A stretch of DNA of 64,000 nt from Neoroseomonas terrae (GTDB taxonomy: Bacteria; Pseudomonadota; Alphaproteobacteria; Acetobacterales; Acetobacteraceae), in contig NZ_JAAEDI010000020.1 of assembly GCF_018129025.1 (NCBI RefSeq), forward strand, positions 1-64,000. The letters are read 5' to 3'. This document shows positions 32,884-41,781 of the stretch, piece by piece (within the stretch, counting starts at the first letter, position 1; every line of letters begins with the position of its first letter). The notes under the pieces are model-generated. The model was not told where the DNA came from. It saw only the letters and a list, made by a program, of their open reading frames with translations, and made no database searches. The position numbers were made by a program, and so were the translations under genes.

Positions 32884-33759
32884 ATGCGACTGGTCACCTT
32901 CAGGGACGGCAAGGGCACGCGCATCGGTGCGCTGGACGAGGCGGGGAAGGTGCTCGACCTCGCGGCGGCGGATGCGGTGCTGCCGCGCGACATGCTTGGT
33001 CTGATCGCAGGTGGCGAGGCGACGCTGGCCCTGGCGCGCGCGGCGGAAACCACCGCGCCGATCGTCGAGGACGCCATCATCCTCGCGCCCATCCCGCGCC
33101 CGGCGAAGAACATCTTCTGCGTCGGCAAGAACTACCATGAGCACGCGAAGGAGTTTGCCTCCAGCGGCTTCGACGCCACGGCGAAGGAAGTCGTGCCCGA
33201 GGCGCCCGTTGTGTTCAGCAAGCCGCCGACCAGCGTGATCGGGCCGAACGAGCCGATCCCGTCCTTTCTCGATTCATCAGGCAGCACCGACTACGAAGGC
33301 GAGATCGCCATCGTCATCGGCCGGAGCGGGCGCGGCATCAGCGAGGCCGACGCCTACAACCACATCTTCGGCTACACCATCGTCAACGACGTGACGGCGC
33401 GCACGCTGCAGCACAAGCACCGGCAATGGATATTGGGCAAGGGCATCGACGGCTTCTGCCCGATGGGTCCGGCCATCGTGACGGCGGATGCGGCTGGCAC
33501 GCCGCCGCGACTCGCGATCTCGACCTGGGTGAATGGCGAGCTGCGCCAGCGCGCCACCATCGACGATCTGATCTTCGGCATTCCCACGCTGATCGCGACG
33601 ATCAGCGCGGCGATCACGCTGGAACCGGGCGATATCATCGCGACCGGCACGCCGGCCGGCGTCGGCATCGGCTTCACGCCGCCGCGCTTCCTGCGGCCGG
33701 GCGATACCGTCCGTATCGAAGTGCCCGGCATCGGCGTGCTGGAGAACCCGGTGGCCTGA
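32884..33759 (+). CDS. Fumarylacetoacetate hydrolase family protein
   Basis: 291 residues. The C-terminal catalytic domain starts near 75 with NIFCVGKNYHEHAKEF; the metal site has the Glu pair in DYEGEIAIVIG (about 139) and the Asp in VNDVTARTLQ (about 168); GTPAGVGIGFTPPRFLRPGD is the typical end. Enzymes of this fold act on 2-oxo-3-ene diacids, acylpyruvates or related acids. Likely a late ring-cleavage or hydrolysis step in the amidase operon. Confidence 0.94.
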   Translation: MRLVTFRDGKGTRIGALDEAGKVLDLAAADAVLPRDMLGLIAGGEATLALARAAETTAPIVEDAIILAPIPRPAKNIFCVGKNYHEHAKEFASSGFDATAKEVVPEAPVVFSKPPTSVIGPNEPIPSFLDSSGSTDYEGEIAIVIGRSGRGISEADAYNHIFGYTIVNDVTARTLQHKHRQWILGKGIDGFCPMGPAIVTADAAGTPPRLAISTWVNGELRQRATIDDLIFGIPTLIATISAAITLEPGDIIATGTPAGVGIGFTPPRFLRPGDTVRIEVPGIGVLENPVA

Positions 33760-33760
33760 G

Positions 33761-34006
33761 ATGTATGTCATCCGCCTTCGCATCGTCGATCATCCGGACG
33801 GGCGCCGCCGCCTCGTCCTGCTGATGCGCGAGGATGGCCGGTACACCTACGTCGAGGAGGAATTGCAGGGCGGCCTTGCCGAGGCAGCGGAACCGCAGGC
33901 ATGGGCGGTGGATGAGCAGGCACCGGCTGCCGGGATCTACGGCACCTCGGATGACGCCATGGATGACGCGATGAAGCGGTTCGATGGCTATCGTACGGTG
34001 CACTGA
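33761..34006 (+). CDS. Hypothetical 81-residue protein
   Basis: No family recognised. Small acidic protein beginning MYVIRLRIVDHPDGRRRLVLLM with two predicted strands, then YTYVEEELQGG and an acidic, Ala-rich C-terminus (DEQAPAAG...DDAMDDAMKRF). It starts one base after the preceding stop codon and 30 bp before a Bug receptor gene, so it is inside the operon and likely expressed. Confidence 0.6.
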   Translation: MYVIRLRIVDHPDGRRRLVLLMREDGRYTYVEEELQGGLAEAAEPQAWAVDEQAPAAGIYGTSDDAMDDAMKRFDGYRTVH

Positions 34007-34035
34007 ATCAACACAAACGAGGAGGAAAGAACGTC

Positions 34036-35004
34036 ATGCTGCGACGCGCCCTGTTCGCCGGAACCGCCGCAGCCGTCGCCACGGCTGCCCATGCCCAGGA
34101 AGGGTTCCCGGCGCGTCCTGTCACCATGACCGTCGCCTTCCCGCCCGGTGGCCAGGCCGATGTCGTCGGTCGCCCCGTTGCCGCCGCGCTGGAACGCATC
34201 TGGCGTGTTGCCGTCCCCATCGTGAACCGGCCCGGTGCCGCTGGTGAGATCGGCAACGCCGCCGTCGCCCGCGCCGCACCGGATGGCTACACGCTGCTGA
34301 TGGCGCTGTCCTCGATGACGCTGCTGCCCGAGGCCGCGCGCGTCAATGGTCGCCAGCCAGCCTACACGCCCGAGATGCTGGCGCCGATCGCCCTGTTCTC
34401 CGCCGACCCGACGGTGCTGGTCGTGCCGACCGCGAGCCCGGTGCGGACAATCGAGGATTTCATCGCCGATGCGAAGGCACGGCCGGGGCAGGTCTCCTAC
34501 TCCTCCGCCGGCAACTACTCGGCGCTGCATGTGCCGATGGCGCAGCTCAGCCAGGCCGCCGGGCTCGACATGCTGCACGTGCCCTTCCAGGGTGGCGGGC
34601 CGGCGCTGACCGCGCTGCTCGGCGGGCAGGTGCAATGCCTCGCCTCCGGGCCCGGCCCCATCGCGCCGCATGTGCGCAGCGGCGCGCTGCGCCCGCTCGC
34701 CACCTGGGGCCGCACCCGGCTCGCGGGGTTCGAGGACGTTCCGACGCTGATCGAGAAAGGCTTCCCCGACTGCGAGTTCTACATCTGGGTCGGCCTGTTC
34801 GCGCCGGCTGGCACGCCGGCGCCTGTCATCGCGCGCATCCGCGAATCGTCGCGTCTCGTCGCCGCGGAGGCGGAGTTCCAGCGCGCGATGGCGGCGAGCG
34901 GGAATACGCTGGACTTCCGCGACGGTGATGCCTTCGCAACCTTCTACGCGGAGGATGCGGCGCGACTGGTGCGCGTCGTGCGGGCGCTCGGGAAGATCGA
35001 GTAG
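34036..35004 (+). CDS. Bug family tripartite tricarboxylate transporter receptor
   Basis: 322 residues. Signal MLRRALFAGTAAAVATAAHAQ; mature GFPARPVTMTVAFPPGGQADVVGRPVAAAL. Differs from the other copies by PGAAGEIGNAAVARAAPDGYTLLMALSSMT and a 'VQCLASGPGPIAPH' C-lobe with a cysteine. The preceding sequence has GAGGAGGAAAG, a good ribosome site. Inside the amidase-to-peptidase run, so its ligand may be the substrate of those enzymes. Confidence 0.93.
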   Translation: MLRRALFAGTAAAVATAAHAQEGFPARPVTMTVAFPPGGQADVVGRPVAAALERIWRVAVPIVNRPGAAGEIGNAAVARAAPDGYTLLMALSSMTLLPEAARVNGRQPAYTPEMLAPIALFSADPTVLVVPTASPVRTIEDFIADAKARPGQVSYSSAGNYSALHVPMAQLSQAAGLDMLHVPFQGGGPALTALLGGQVQCLASGPGPIAPHVRSGALRPLATWGRTRLAGFEDVPTLIEKGFPDCEFYIWVGLFAPAGTPAPVIARIRESSRLVAAEAEFQRAMAASGNTLDFRDGDAFATFYAEDAARLVRVVRALGKIE

Positions 35005-35067
35005 CGCGCCGCCCCTTTGCGTCGCGTCGCGCCGGTGCGACCCTGCTGCCCGGCAAGGAGACACCGC

Positions 35068-36246
35068 ATGAGCACGGAAGCGCAGATCACCGACTGGCTG
35101 GCATCGCAGAAGGAGGCGATGCTCGCCGAACTCGCCGAGATGGTGAACACCGATGGCGGGTCCTACGACAAGGAAGGCGTCGACCGCACGGGCGCGCAGG
35201 TGCGGCGCTTCCTGGACTCTCACGGCATCCCGACCGAGACCCTGCCGCAGCAGAAGCATGGCGATTGCATCCGCGGCATCGTCGATGGCGGTCATGCGCT
35301 CGGCACCGGCAATCAGCGCGCCAACATCGTGCTGATGGGCCATCGCGACACGGTGTTCCCGAAGGGCGAGCCCGAACGCCGGCCCTTCCGCATCGAGAAC
35401 GGCCGCGCCTACGGCCCGGGCGTGGCCGACATGAAGGCGGGCATCGTGATGAACATGTTCGTCCTTGCCGCCTTCAGGAAGTTCGGCGGTGCGCCCGGCC
35501 CGCTCGTAGGCCTGTTCACCGGCGACGAAGAAATCGGCAGCCCCGAAGGCCGCCCGGTCATCGAGGCCGAAGCGAAGAATGCCCGCGTCGTCTTCAACAG
35601 CGAGCCCGGCCGCGCCTCCGGCAATGTCGTGAAGGCGCGCAAGGGCGGCGTCTTCTCGGTGGTGGACCTCGAAGGCAAGGCCGCGCATTCCGGCGGCAAT
35701 TTCGAAGCCGGCATCAGCGCAATCGGGGAGGCGGCGAACAAGATCGTCGCCATCCACGCCCTGACGGACCTCAAGCGCGGCATCACGCTGAATGTCGGGC
35801 TGATCCAGGGCGGCCAGTCGGTGAACACCACCGCGCCGAACTGCCAGTTCCAGATCGACCTGCGCTACGTCGAGCCCGCCGACCGTGACGAGATCATGGG
35901 CAAGATCCACGACATCGTGGCCCGCGCCTATGTGCCCGGCACGAAATCCAGGCTGACGATCAAGGGGGAATTCCTGCCGCTGAACCCGACGCCGGCGTCG
36001 GATCGCGTCTTCGCCGTGTATCAGGCGGCCGCGGCCGATAGCGGGCTGACGGTGGAAGGCGAGTTCACCGGCGGCTGCGCCGATTCCGGCTTCACTGCCG
36101 CCCTCGGCGCGCCGACGCTGTGCGCGGTCGGGCCCGTGGGCGGGCTGGCGCACAGTCCGGAGGAATATCTGGACGTCGAAAGCTTCGTGCCGCGCGCGCA
36201 GGCGATGGCGCGGGCGATCGCGCGGCTGGAGCAGACGGGGCTGTAG
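35068..36246 (+). CDS. M20 family metallopeptidase (carboxypeptidase G2-like)
   Basis: 392 residues. Two-zinc exopeptidase or amidohydrolase: first ligand His in VLMGHRDTVFP (about 92), bridging Asp in GPGVADMKAGI, catalytic and ligand Glu pair in TGDEEIGSPEG (about 153), and AHSGGNFEAGISAI of the dimerisation lid. Start MSTEAQITDWLAS follows GGCAAGGAG. Last gene of the plus-strand run from 31158; a dispersed repeat follows 71 bp later. Confidence 0.93.
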   Translation: MSTEAQITDWLASQKEAMLAELAEMVNTDGGSYDKEGVDRTGAQVRRFLDSHGIPTETLPQQKHGDCIRGIVDGGHALGTGNQRANIVLMGHRDTVFPKGEPERRPFRIENGRAYGPGVADMKAGIVMNMFVLAAFRKFGGAPGPLVGLFTGDEEIGSPEGRPVIEAEAKNARVVFNSEPGRASGNVVKARKGGVFSVVDLEGKAAHSGGNFEAGISAIGEAANKIVAIHALTDLKRGITLNVGLIQGGQSVNTTAPNCQFQIDLRYVEPADRDEIMGKIHDIVARAYVPGTKSRLTIKGEFLPLNPTPASDRVFAVYQAAAADSGLTVEGEFTGGCADSGFTAALGAPTLCAVGPVGGLAHSPEEYLDVESFVPRAQAMARAIARLEQTGL

Positions 36247-36316
36247 GCCATCGGGAAGGCGTGCGGAGCCTACCCTATGAAGGGCGGAGGGGCCTTTCTG
36301 ACCGCCCTACCTTCCC

Positions 36317-36549
36317 GATCGGAGATCGGAGGGGCGCCGCCCCTCCGAACCACCCCGCCAGGGGGTTGGACCCCCTGGACCGCAATCTATTGGTGCCAAG
36401 CGTCGCGGGCTTTGCCGCCCGTTTCAGGCGTGTTCCGTGCGCAAAGCGGCTTCCGGCAGCACTTCCGCCAGTGGCGCACGGCACCAGGTTGAGGTTTGCA
36501 AAGGCCCTTCGGCCTTTGCTGGGGTGGTTTGGAGGGGCGACGCCCCTCC
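36317..36549. repeat. Composite structured element, copy 4 (opposite orientation)
   Basis: Reads as the reverse complement of copies 2 and 3: begins GATCGGAGATC, then outer hairpin GGAGGGGC / GCCCCTCC, CCACCCC, GGGGG/CCCCC hairpin; ends with GCAAAGGCC / GGCCTTTGC hairpin, GGGGTGG and the outer hairpin at 36531-36549. It lies between the M20 gene and the convergent Bug receptor gene, so again at two gene ends. Beyond it, 36550-36663 shows nothing recognisable. Confidence 0.87.
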
Positions 36550-36663
36550 AACTCGACAGCGGAGTATAAACCCCCTGGAACCCGTACTTGGCGCTTCGCG
36601 ACGACACGGCCGCGCGGTGTCGGCAGGCGTCATGCCGGATCAGCGCTTCCCCCCGCGGCAAAT

Positions 36664-37632
36664 TCACCCGCGCCAGGGCCGCACCTCCCACAACCGCCGC
36701 AGATTGTCGTCGATCCCCTGCGCGAACGCCTTGTACTCCGCGCCGAACAGCGGCCGTAGCGGCATGAACTGGCGCTCGGCCTCGCGCCGGAATCCTTCGT
36801 CGTTCACGGCGTTGCGGAATGCGGCCTCCAGCCGCGTGACGACAGCCGCCGGCATGCCCGGCGGCCCGATGATGCCGCGGGATGCGCCGCCGATGATGTC
36901 GACGCCGGCTTCCTGGAACGTCGGCACGTCCGCCGCTTCCGGCTGCCGGCGTGCAGCACCCTGCGCCAGGATGCGCAGCTTGCCGTCGCGCTTCAGCTGG
37001 ATCGCGTCGTTCACGTTGATCACCGCGAGATCCATGTTGCCGCCAAGCAGCTGCGGGATCAGCGGCGCCGCGCCGGCGAAGGGCACCTGCACCATCGGTG
37101 GGACGTTCGCCGCGGCCTCGAAGGCGAGCATGAACAGGTGGTCGTCGCTGCCGATGCCGGTGGTGCCGTAGGTGATCTGCCCCGGACGTGCGCGCGCCGC
37201 GGCGACCACGTCCGCCACGCTGCGGAACGGGCTCTCGGCGCGGACGTAGAAGCAGTTCGCATCCTCGACGATGTTGCACAGGAAGGTGAAGTCCATCGCG
37301 CGGTAGCGCACCTGCCGTTCCAGCGGAATGGCGTTGTGCGCCGGGATGGTCGTGGCGCCGATGGTGTAGCCGTCGCCGGCGGCGTTGAAGGTCGCTTCCA
37401 GCCCGATCTGGCCCGCAGCACCCGTGCGGTTCACGACCACCGGCCGGAAGCCCGGGATCTGCGCGGCGACCAGCGGCATCACCAGCCGCGTCATCACGTC
37501 CACACCGCCGCCGGCGGGGAAGGGAACGATGACTTCCACGGGCCTGTCGCCCGGCCAGGCAGCCTGGGCGCGGGCGAGGGCCGGCAGCGCAAGCGTTCCC
37601 GCCCCGGCGAGCAGGGTGCGTCGTGTGGTCAT
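36664..37632 (-). CDS. Bug family tripartite tricarboxylate transporter receptor (tandem pair, second)
   Basis: 322 residues. Signal MTTRRTLLAGAGTLALPALARAQ, mature AWPGDRPVEVIVPFPAGGGVDVMTRL. It is a close paralogue of the gene just upstream: both have PFPxGGGVD, a GSDDHL loop (GIGSDDHLFML), a cysteine in the NIVEDANCFYV region and a C-terminus ending RPWR. The repeat element lies downstream of its stop. The pair runs on the minus strand. Confidence 0.93.
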   Translation of the reverse strand: MTTRRTLLAGAGTLALPALARAQAAWPGDRPVEVIVPFPAGGGVDVMTRLVMPLVAAQIPGFRPVVVNRTGAAGQIGLEATFNAAGDGYTIGATTIPAHNAIPLERQVRYRAMDFTFLCNIVEDANCFYVRAESPFRSVADVVAAARARPGQITYGTTGIGSDDHLFMLAFEAAANVPPMVQVPFAGAAPLIPQLLGGNMDLAVINVNDAIQLKRDGKLRILAQGAARRQPEAADVPTFQEAGVDIIGGASRGIIGPPGMPAAVVTRLEAAFRNAVNDEGFRREAERQFMPLRPLFGAEYKAFAQGIDDNLRRLWEVRPWRG

Positions 37633-37697
37633 GGACCTTCCTCCCGTGATTGATTGGGCAGGAGGCTAGGGGCTCGCTGACTGCCGCCGCAAGGAAA

Positions 37698-38666
37698 TCA
37701 GCGCCGCCAGGGCCGACGTTCGAACATCGCCCGCACCATCGCCCCTTCCGAAAGCACCATCTCGCGATAGGCCGTGCCGACCAGCGGGCGCAGCGGCAGG
37801 GAAATACGGTTCGCTTCCTCGGTGAATTTCGGGTCGGCGAAGGCAGCGGCAAAGGCGGCTTCCATGGCGCGCGCGGCCTCAGCCGGGAAGCCCGGCGGTG
37901 CGACGATGCCGCGGGCCGAGCCGATGACGACGTCGTACCCCTGCTCGCGGAAGGTCGGCACATCCGCCGCGGCGGACCAGCGCGCCGGCGATGCCTGGCC
38001 GAGGCAGCGGATCTTGCCTTCCCGCATCAGCACGATGCCTTCGCTCATGTTGAAGGACGCGACGTCGACCGAGCCACCCAGAAGGTCCCGCTGCACCTGC
38101 GCTGTCCCGTTGAAGGGTGCGTGCAGCGCGCGGACATCCGCCTTCTCCTCCAGCCCGAGCAGCACGAGGTGGTCATCGGAGCCGACGCCGGCCGCCGAGC
38201 CGACCGACATGCTCTCCGGCCGCTCCTTCAGCGCGCCCACAAGGTCACCCAGGCTGCGCAACCGCGAATTCGCGAGCACCCACAACCCGCAGGCATCGTC
38301 CACGATGTTGGCGATATAGGTGAATTCCTCCGCCTTCCAGCGCACCGGCCGTTCCAGCGGCAGGGTCGAAACGTTGAGGCTGCCGATCGCGCCGATCGTG
38401 TAGCCATCCGGCGCGGCGTTGAAGATCAGCTCCATGCCGAGCTGGCCCGAGGCACCGGCCCGGTTGGTCGCGACGAAGCGCACGCCGGGCAGGCGGGACG
38501 TGATCTGGTGCGTCGCGAAACGCCCCACCGCATCCACGCCGCCGCCGGGCGGGAAGGGGATGATGACTTCGATCGGCCGGTCGGCCGGCCAAGCCGCCCG
38601 GGCAGGGCGGATCATGGGCAGCGACAGGCCCAGCGCGGCAAGCGGGAGGTGACGGCGAGCGATCAT
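37698..38666 (-). CDS. Bug family tripartite tricarboxylate transporter receptor (tandem pair, first)
   Basis: 322 residues from MIARRHLPLAALG, preceded by AGGGAAA. Mature start AWPADRPIEVIIPFPPGGGVDAVGRF. Partner of the 36664 gene, from which it is separated by 65 bp; same length, same NIVDDACGLWV and GVGSDDHLVLL blocks and the same RPWRR end, so a local duplication that has since diverged. Divergent from a thioesterase gene at 38789. Confidence 0.93.
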   Translation of the reverse strand: MIARRHLPLAALGLSLPMIRPARAAWPADRPIEVIIPFPPGGGVDAVGRFATHQITSRLPGVRFVATNRAGASGQLGMELIFNAAPDGYTIGAIGSLNVSTLPLERPVRWKAEEFTYIANIVDDACGLWVLANSRLRSLGDLVGALKERPESMSVGSAAGVGSDDHLVLLGLEEKADVRALHAPFNGTAQVQRDLLGGSVDVASFNMSEGIVLMREGKIRCLGQASPARWSAAADVPTFREQGYDVVIGSARGIVAPPGFPAEAARAMEAAFAAAFADPKFTEEANRISLPLRPLVGTAYREMVLSEGAMVRAMFERRPWRR

Positions 38667-38788
38667 GGCGTTTCCCTGCATTGGTCTTTGCCCGCAGCCT
38701 CGTCGCGCCGGATCGCGCAATCAAGGGGAGACTTTCCGCGAGGCCCCGACCGCCGCACAATCGCCGGTGAAGGAAACGGGACGACACC

Positions 38789-39235
38789 ATGGATGCTGCG
38801 CTGCGCGAACGCTTCGGCGTGGAGGGCGACTGGGCTCTCTCGAAGGAACACACGATCCGCTGGGCGGAATGCGACATCTACGCCCACGTCAACCACGCCG
38901 CGTACCTGACGCTGTTCGAGGACATGCGCATCGACTGGTGGCTCGGCGCGGGTGGCGGCTTCTCGGCGACCGCGCCAGGGCCGGTGGTGGGCTCGCTGGA
39001 GGTGAAGTACCACCGCCCGGGGAAGTTCCAGGACCGCGTTCTGCTCACCGCGCGCACCGTCTCCTTCCGCCGTACCTCCTTCGTCCATCAGTACGCGATG
39101 TGGCGCGATGGGGTGCTGTGCTCGGCGCGCGCGCTGTGCGTCGTGGTGGACAACGCCACGGGGCTGAAGGCGGAGATCGCGGACCCGATGCGGCGCCTGA
39201 TGGCGGAGCGGGACGGCGCGGTGGCCGAGGGATGA
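38789..39235 (+). CDS. Acyl-CoA thioesterase, hotdog fold (4HBT-like)
   Basis: 148 residues with the 4-hydroxybenzoyl-CoA thioesterase layout: IRWAECDIYAHVNHAAYLTLFEDMR (Asp in the usual active-site helix position at about 29, then NH), LEVKYHRPGKFQD and a final VVVDNATGLKAEIADPMR strand. Start follows GGAAACGGGACG. Substrate unknown. It is convergent with the DUF1194 gene with only 12 bp between stops. Confidence 0.9.
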   Translation: MDAALRERFGVEGDWALSKEHTIRWAECDIYAHVNHAAYLTLFEDMRIDWWLGAGGGFSATAPGPVVGSLEVKYHRPGKFQDRVLLTARTVSFRRTSFVHQYAMWRDGVLCSARALCVVVDNATGLKAEIADPMRRLMAERDGAVAEG

Positions 39236-39247
39236 CGGCCGAGCGAC

Positions 39248-39871
39248 TCAGGCGACCAGTTGCTGCCCGATGATCTCCCGCAGCAGCTTCTGCCGGATCG
39301 CCTCGGTGAAGGCGGCATAGTCGGGCGTGTGCATGGCGAAGGACCCCGGCCCACCGATCACCTCCGCGCGGTAGTGGTCGAGCAGGTCAGGTTCCTCGTT
39401 CAGCACGGCCAGCGCGTTGATCGTGACGCCGGCCGCAACGCCGATGTCGCGCACCGGCCCCGGCGGCCGGCCCTGGTTGTTGCGCCCGTCGCCGGAGACG
39501 TCCAGCACCAGCCGCGTCGCCTCGGTCGGCAGCCTCCCCAGCAAGGCGAGGCCGGCGGCCATGCCCTCCCCGAGCGCCGTCGCGCCGGCGGGGACGAGCC
39601 GCGGGGCATTCGCGACCGCGTCGGCGAGGGCCGCCGCCGCCTCGGCTCCGTCGATCCGCGTCCAGGGCACCGCCGCCGCCTGGGCGCCGCGTCCGGACCA
39701 CATCAGCAGCCCGATCGCGACGGCGCGGCGCGGCCCGGCCACGATCGCCCCCTGCACCGAGTCGTCGCGCAGCGCGGCCGCATAACCCCCGAGCATGAGA
39801 GCGAACTCGTCATAGTCCACCGAGGAAGAGGCATCCACGGCGAGGCACAGGGCGAGATCGACCTTCTCCAT
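39248..39871 (-). CDS. DUF1194 domain protein (von Willebrand factor A-like)
   Basis: 207 residues. VWA-like with the metal-adhesion motif DASSSVD near residue 14 (DxSxS), conserved ALGEGMAAGLALL and LDVSGDGRNNQG (second Asp region) and YRAEVIGGPGSFAMHTPDYAAF of DUF1194. Most DUF1194 proteins carry a signal peptide; here the chain starts at MEKVDLALCLAVDASS, so it would be cytoplasmic unless the true start is upstream. Function unknown. Confidence 0.88.
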   Translation of the reverse strand: MEKVDLALCLAVDASSSVDYDEFALMLGGYAAALRDDSVQGAIVAGPRRAVAIGLLMWSGRGAQAAAVPWTRIDGAEAAAALADAVANAPRLVPAGATALGEGMAAGLALLGRLPTEATRLVLDVSGDGRNNQGRPPGPVRDIGVAAGVTINALAVLNEEPDLLDHYRAEVIGGPGSFAMHTPDYAAFTEAIRQKLLREIIGQQLVA

Positions 39872-39958
39872 GGCTGATTTTCGCACGGCAGACCGTTGGC
39901 CGCACGCCCGGCCGCGGTCATATCGATGACACAACCGACCCGCTGGGGAGACTGCTCG

Positions 39959-40924
39959 ATGTTCCGGAGATCCCTGCTCGCCGCCGGCGCGGGCCTCATT
40001 CTGGCGCGCCCGGGCCTGGCGCAGGGGGGCTGGCCGAACCGCCCCATCCGCATGATCGTTCCCTATACGCCCGGCGCGGCGACGGACGCGATGGCACGGC
40101 TCGCCGCGCTGAAGCTGCAGGAAAAGCTCGGCGTGACCGTGGTGGTCGAGAACCGCCCGGGCGCCAATGGCGCGATCGGCAGCCAGGCGGTGCTCCAGGC
40201 GCCGGCCGACGGCTACACGATCATGGGCTCGGCCTCGATCCACCCGATGGCGCGGTATGTGATGAAGGCCGCGCCCTATGATCCGGTCACGGATTTCATC
40301 CCGGTGGCACGCACCGCGCGCGGGCCGCTGGTGCTGGTCATGAACCCGCGCCTGCCGGCGGCGGCGATCCCGCAGGTGGTGGCAGCCGCGAAGGCCGAGC
40401 CGGCCAAATGGACCTTCGCGACCTCCTCGCTGGGCTCCGCGGGGCATCTCGGGTCGATCGAGTTCAACCGCATGACCGGCGCGAACATCGAGATCGTCGG
40501 CTATCGCGGCTCCGCCCCCGCGCTCACGGATGTCGCGGCGGGCAATGCGCAGCTGATGTTCGACCCGGTGCTGGCGACGCTGCCGATGATCCGCGGCGGG
40601 CAGCTGCGCGGCCTCGGCATCGCGACGGCACAGCGCACGCCGCTCGCGCCCGACCTGCCGACCATGGCAGAATCCGGCCTGCCGGGCTTCGAATTCTATT
40701 CCTGGTACGGCGTCTGGGCCGCCCGTACGACGCCACGTGAGATCGTAGACCGGATGAACCGGGCCATCGTGGATGCGATGCGCGAACCCGCGGTGGTGGA
40801 ACGCCTGACCGGCCTCGGCTTCGAACCGGTGGCCGAGACGGTGCCCGAGCTGGAGCGCTTCATCGCCGAGGACGTGGCGCGCAATGCCGAGCTGCTGCGT
40901 ATCGCGAATTTCCAGCCCGAATGA
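39959..40924 (+). CDS. Bug family tripartite tricarboxylate transporter receptor
   Basis: 321 residues. Signal MFRRSLLAAGAGLILARPGLAQ, mature GWPNRPIRMIVPYTPGAATDAMARL. Differs in PYTPGAATD (instead of FPxGG) and GSASIHPMARYV. The last four bases overlap the start of the sulfurtransferase gene, so the two are translationally coupled, an unusual pairing for this family. Divergent from the DUF1194 gene. Confidence 0.93.
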   Translation: MFRRSLLAAGAGLILARPGLAQGGWPNRPIRMIVPYTPGAATDAMARLAALKLQEKLGVTVVVENRPGANGAIGSQAVLQAPADGYTIMGSASIHPMARYVMKAAPYDPVTDFIPVARTARGPLVLVMNPRLPAAAIPQVVAAAKAEPAKWTFATSSLGSAGHLGSIEFNRMTGANIEIVGYRGSAPALTDVAAGNAQLMFDPVLATLPMIRGGQLRGLGIATAQRTPLAPDLPTMAESGLPGFEFYSWYGVWAARTTPREIVDRMNRAIVDAMREPAVVERLTGLGFEPVAETVPELERFIAEDVARNAELLRIANFQPE

Positions 40925-41781
40925 TGCTCACCGTCACCCCCGCCGCGCTGGCGGCCGAACTCGGCACGCCAGGCCTCCTCGTACTGGACGGCAGCGTCTT
41001 CCAGCGCCCGTCCCCCGACAATGCGACGATGCTGTCGGAAACGGCGCGCGCATCCTTCGAGAAGTCGCGCATCCCGGGCTCGATACATCTCGATGCGATC
41101 GACTGGCTGTGGGACCGCTCGCGGCCCTTCCGCTTCGCGCTGCCCTCGCCGGAAGCCGCGGCGGCCGCATTCGCCGCCCATGGGGTGGGGGAGGGCAGCC
41201 GCGTCGTTCTGTATGACCGCGTCGGCGGCAACTGGGCGGCGCGAACCTTCTGGACGCTGCACTGGCTCGGCTTTGACGATGTGCGGGTGCTGGAGGGCGG
41301 GCTTGCCGCCTGGAAGGCGGCCGGGCTGCCGGTGGAAAGCGGGCCGGCGCCCGCGCCGGTGCCGGCCGCGAAGCCCTTCGCACCGCGCCTGCGTGCCGCC
41401 GCCATTGCTGATCGGGAGGAGGTGCTGGCCGCCCTCGGCGTGCCAGGGGTGGCGGTGGTCAACGCACTCTCGGCCGAGCAGCATGAGGGGCGCGGCGGGC
41501 TCACTTATCATCGGCCGGGCCGGATCGCGGGAACGCGAAACCTGCCCGCACCGCTGCTGGCCGACGCCACGCTGCCGCCGGAGGCTGTCGCGGCGCTGGC
41601 CGCGCAGGCCGGCATCGGCAGGGAGGACCGGGTCATCGCCTATTGCGGCGGCGGCATCGCCGCCTCGAACCTCGTCTTCAATCTGAAGCGGGCGGGCTGG
41701 CGTGACCTCGCGGTCTATGACGGCAGCCTGGACGAATGGGGCCGCGATGCCGCGCTGCCGATGGAGACGGGCCCCGCCTGA
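40921..41781 (+). CDS. Sulfurtransferase, rhodanese family (SseA-like)
   Basis: 286 residues, two rhodanese domains. The active cysteine is in IAYCGGGIAASN at about residue 241 of the C-terminal domain (loop CGGGIAA); the N-terminal domain has VVLYDRVGGNWAARTFW with Asp in place of Cys, as expected. RIPGSIHLDAIDWL is the first domain hallmark. Transfers sulfane sulfur from 3-mercaptopyruvate or thiosulfate. Its 3' 67 bases overlap the convergent yehW gene. Confidence 0.92.
   Translation: MMLTVTPAALAAELGTPGLLVLDGSVFQRPSPDNATMLSETARASFEKSRIPGSIHLDAIDWLWDRSRPFRFALPSPEAAAAAFAAHGVGEGSRVVLYDRVGGNWAARTFWTLHWLGFDDVRVLEGGLAAWKAAGLPVESGPAPAPVPAAKPFAPRLRAAAIADREEVLAALGVPGVAVVNALSAEQHEGRGGLTYHRPGRIAGTRNLPAPLLADATLPPEAVAALAAQAGIGREDRVIAYCGGGIAASNLVFNLKRAGWRDLAVYDGSLDEWGRDAALPMETGPA

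Noticed and set aside
36250..36663. Possible gene between M20 and Bug receptor
   Set aside because: The sequence is the inverted structured element plus short unstructured flanks; no frame has a plausible start or family.
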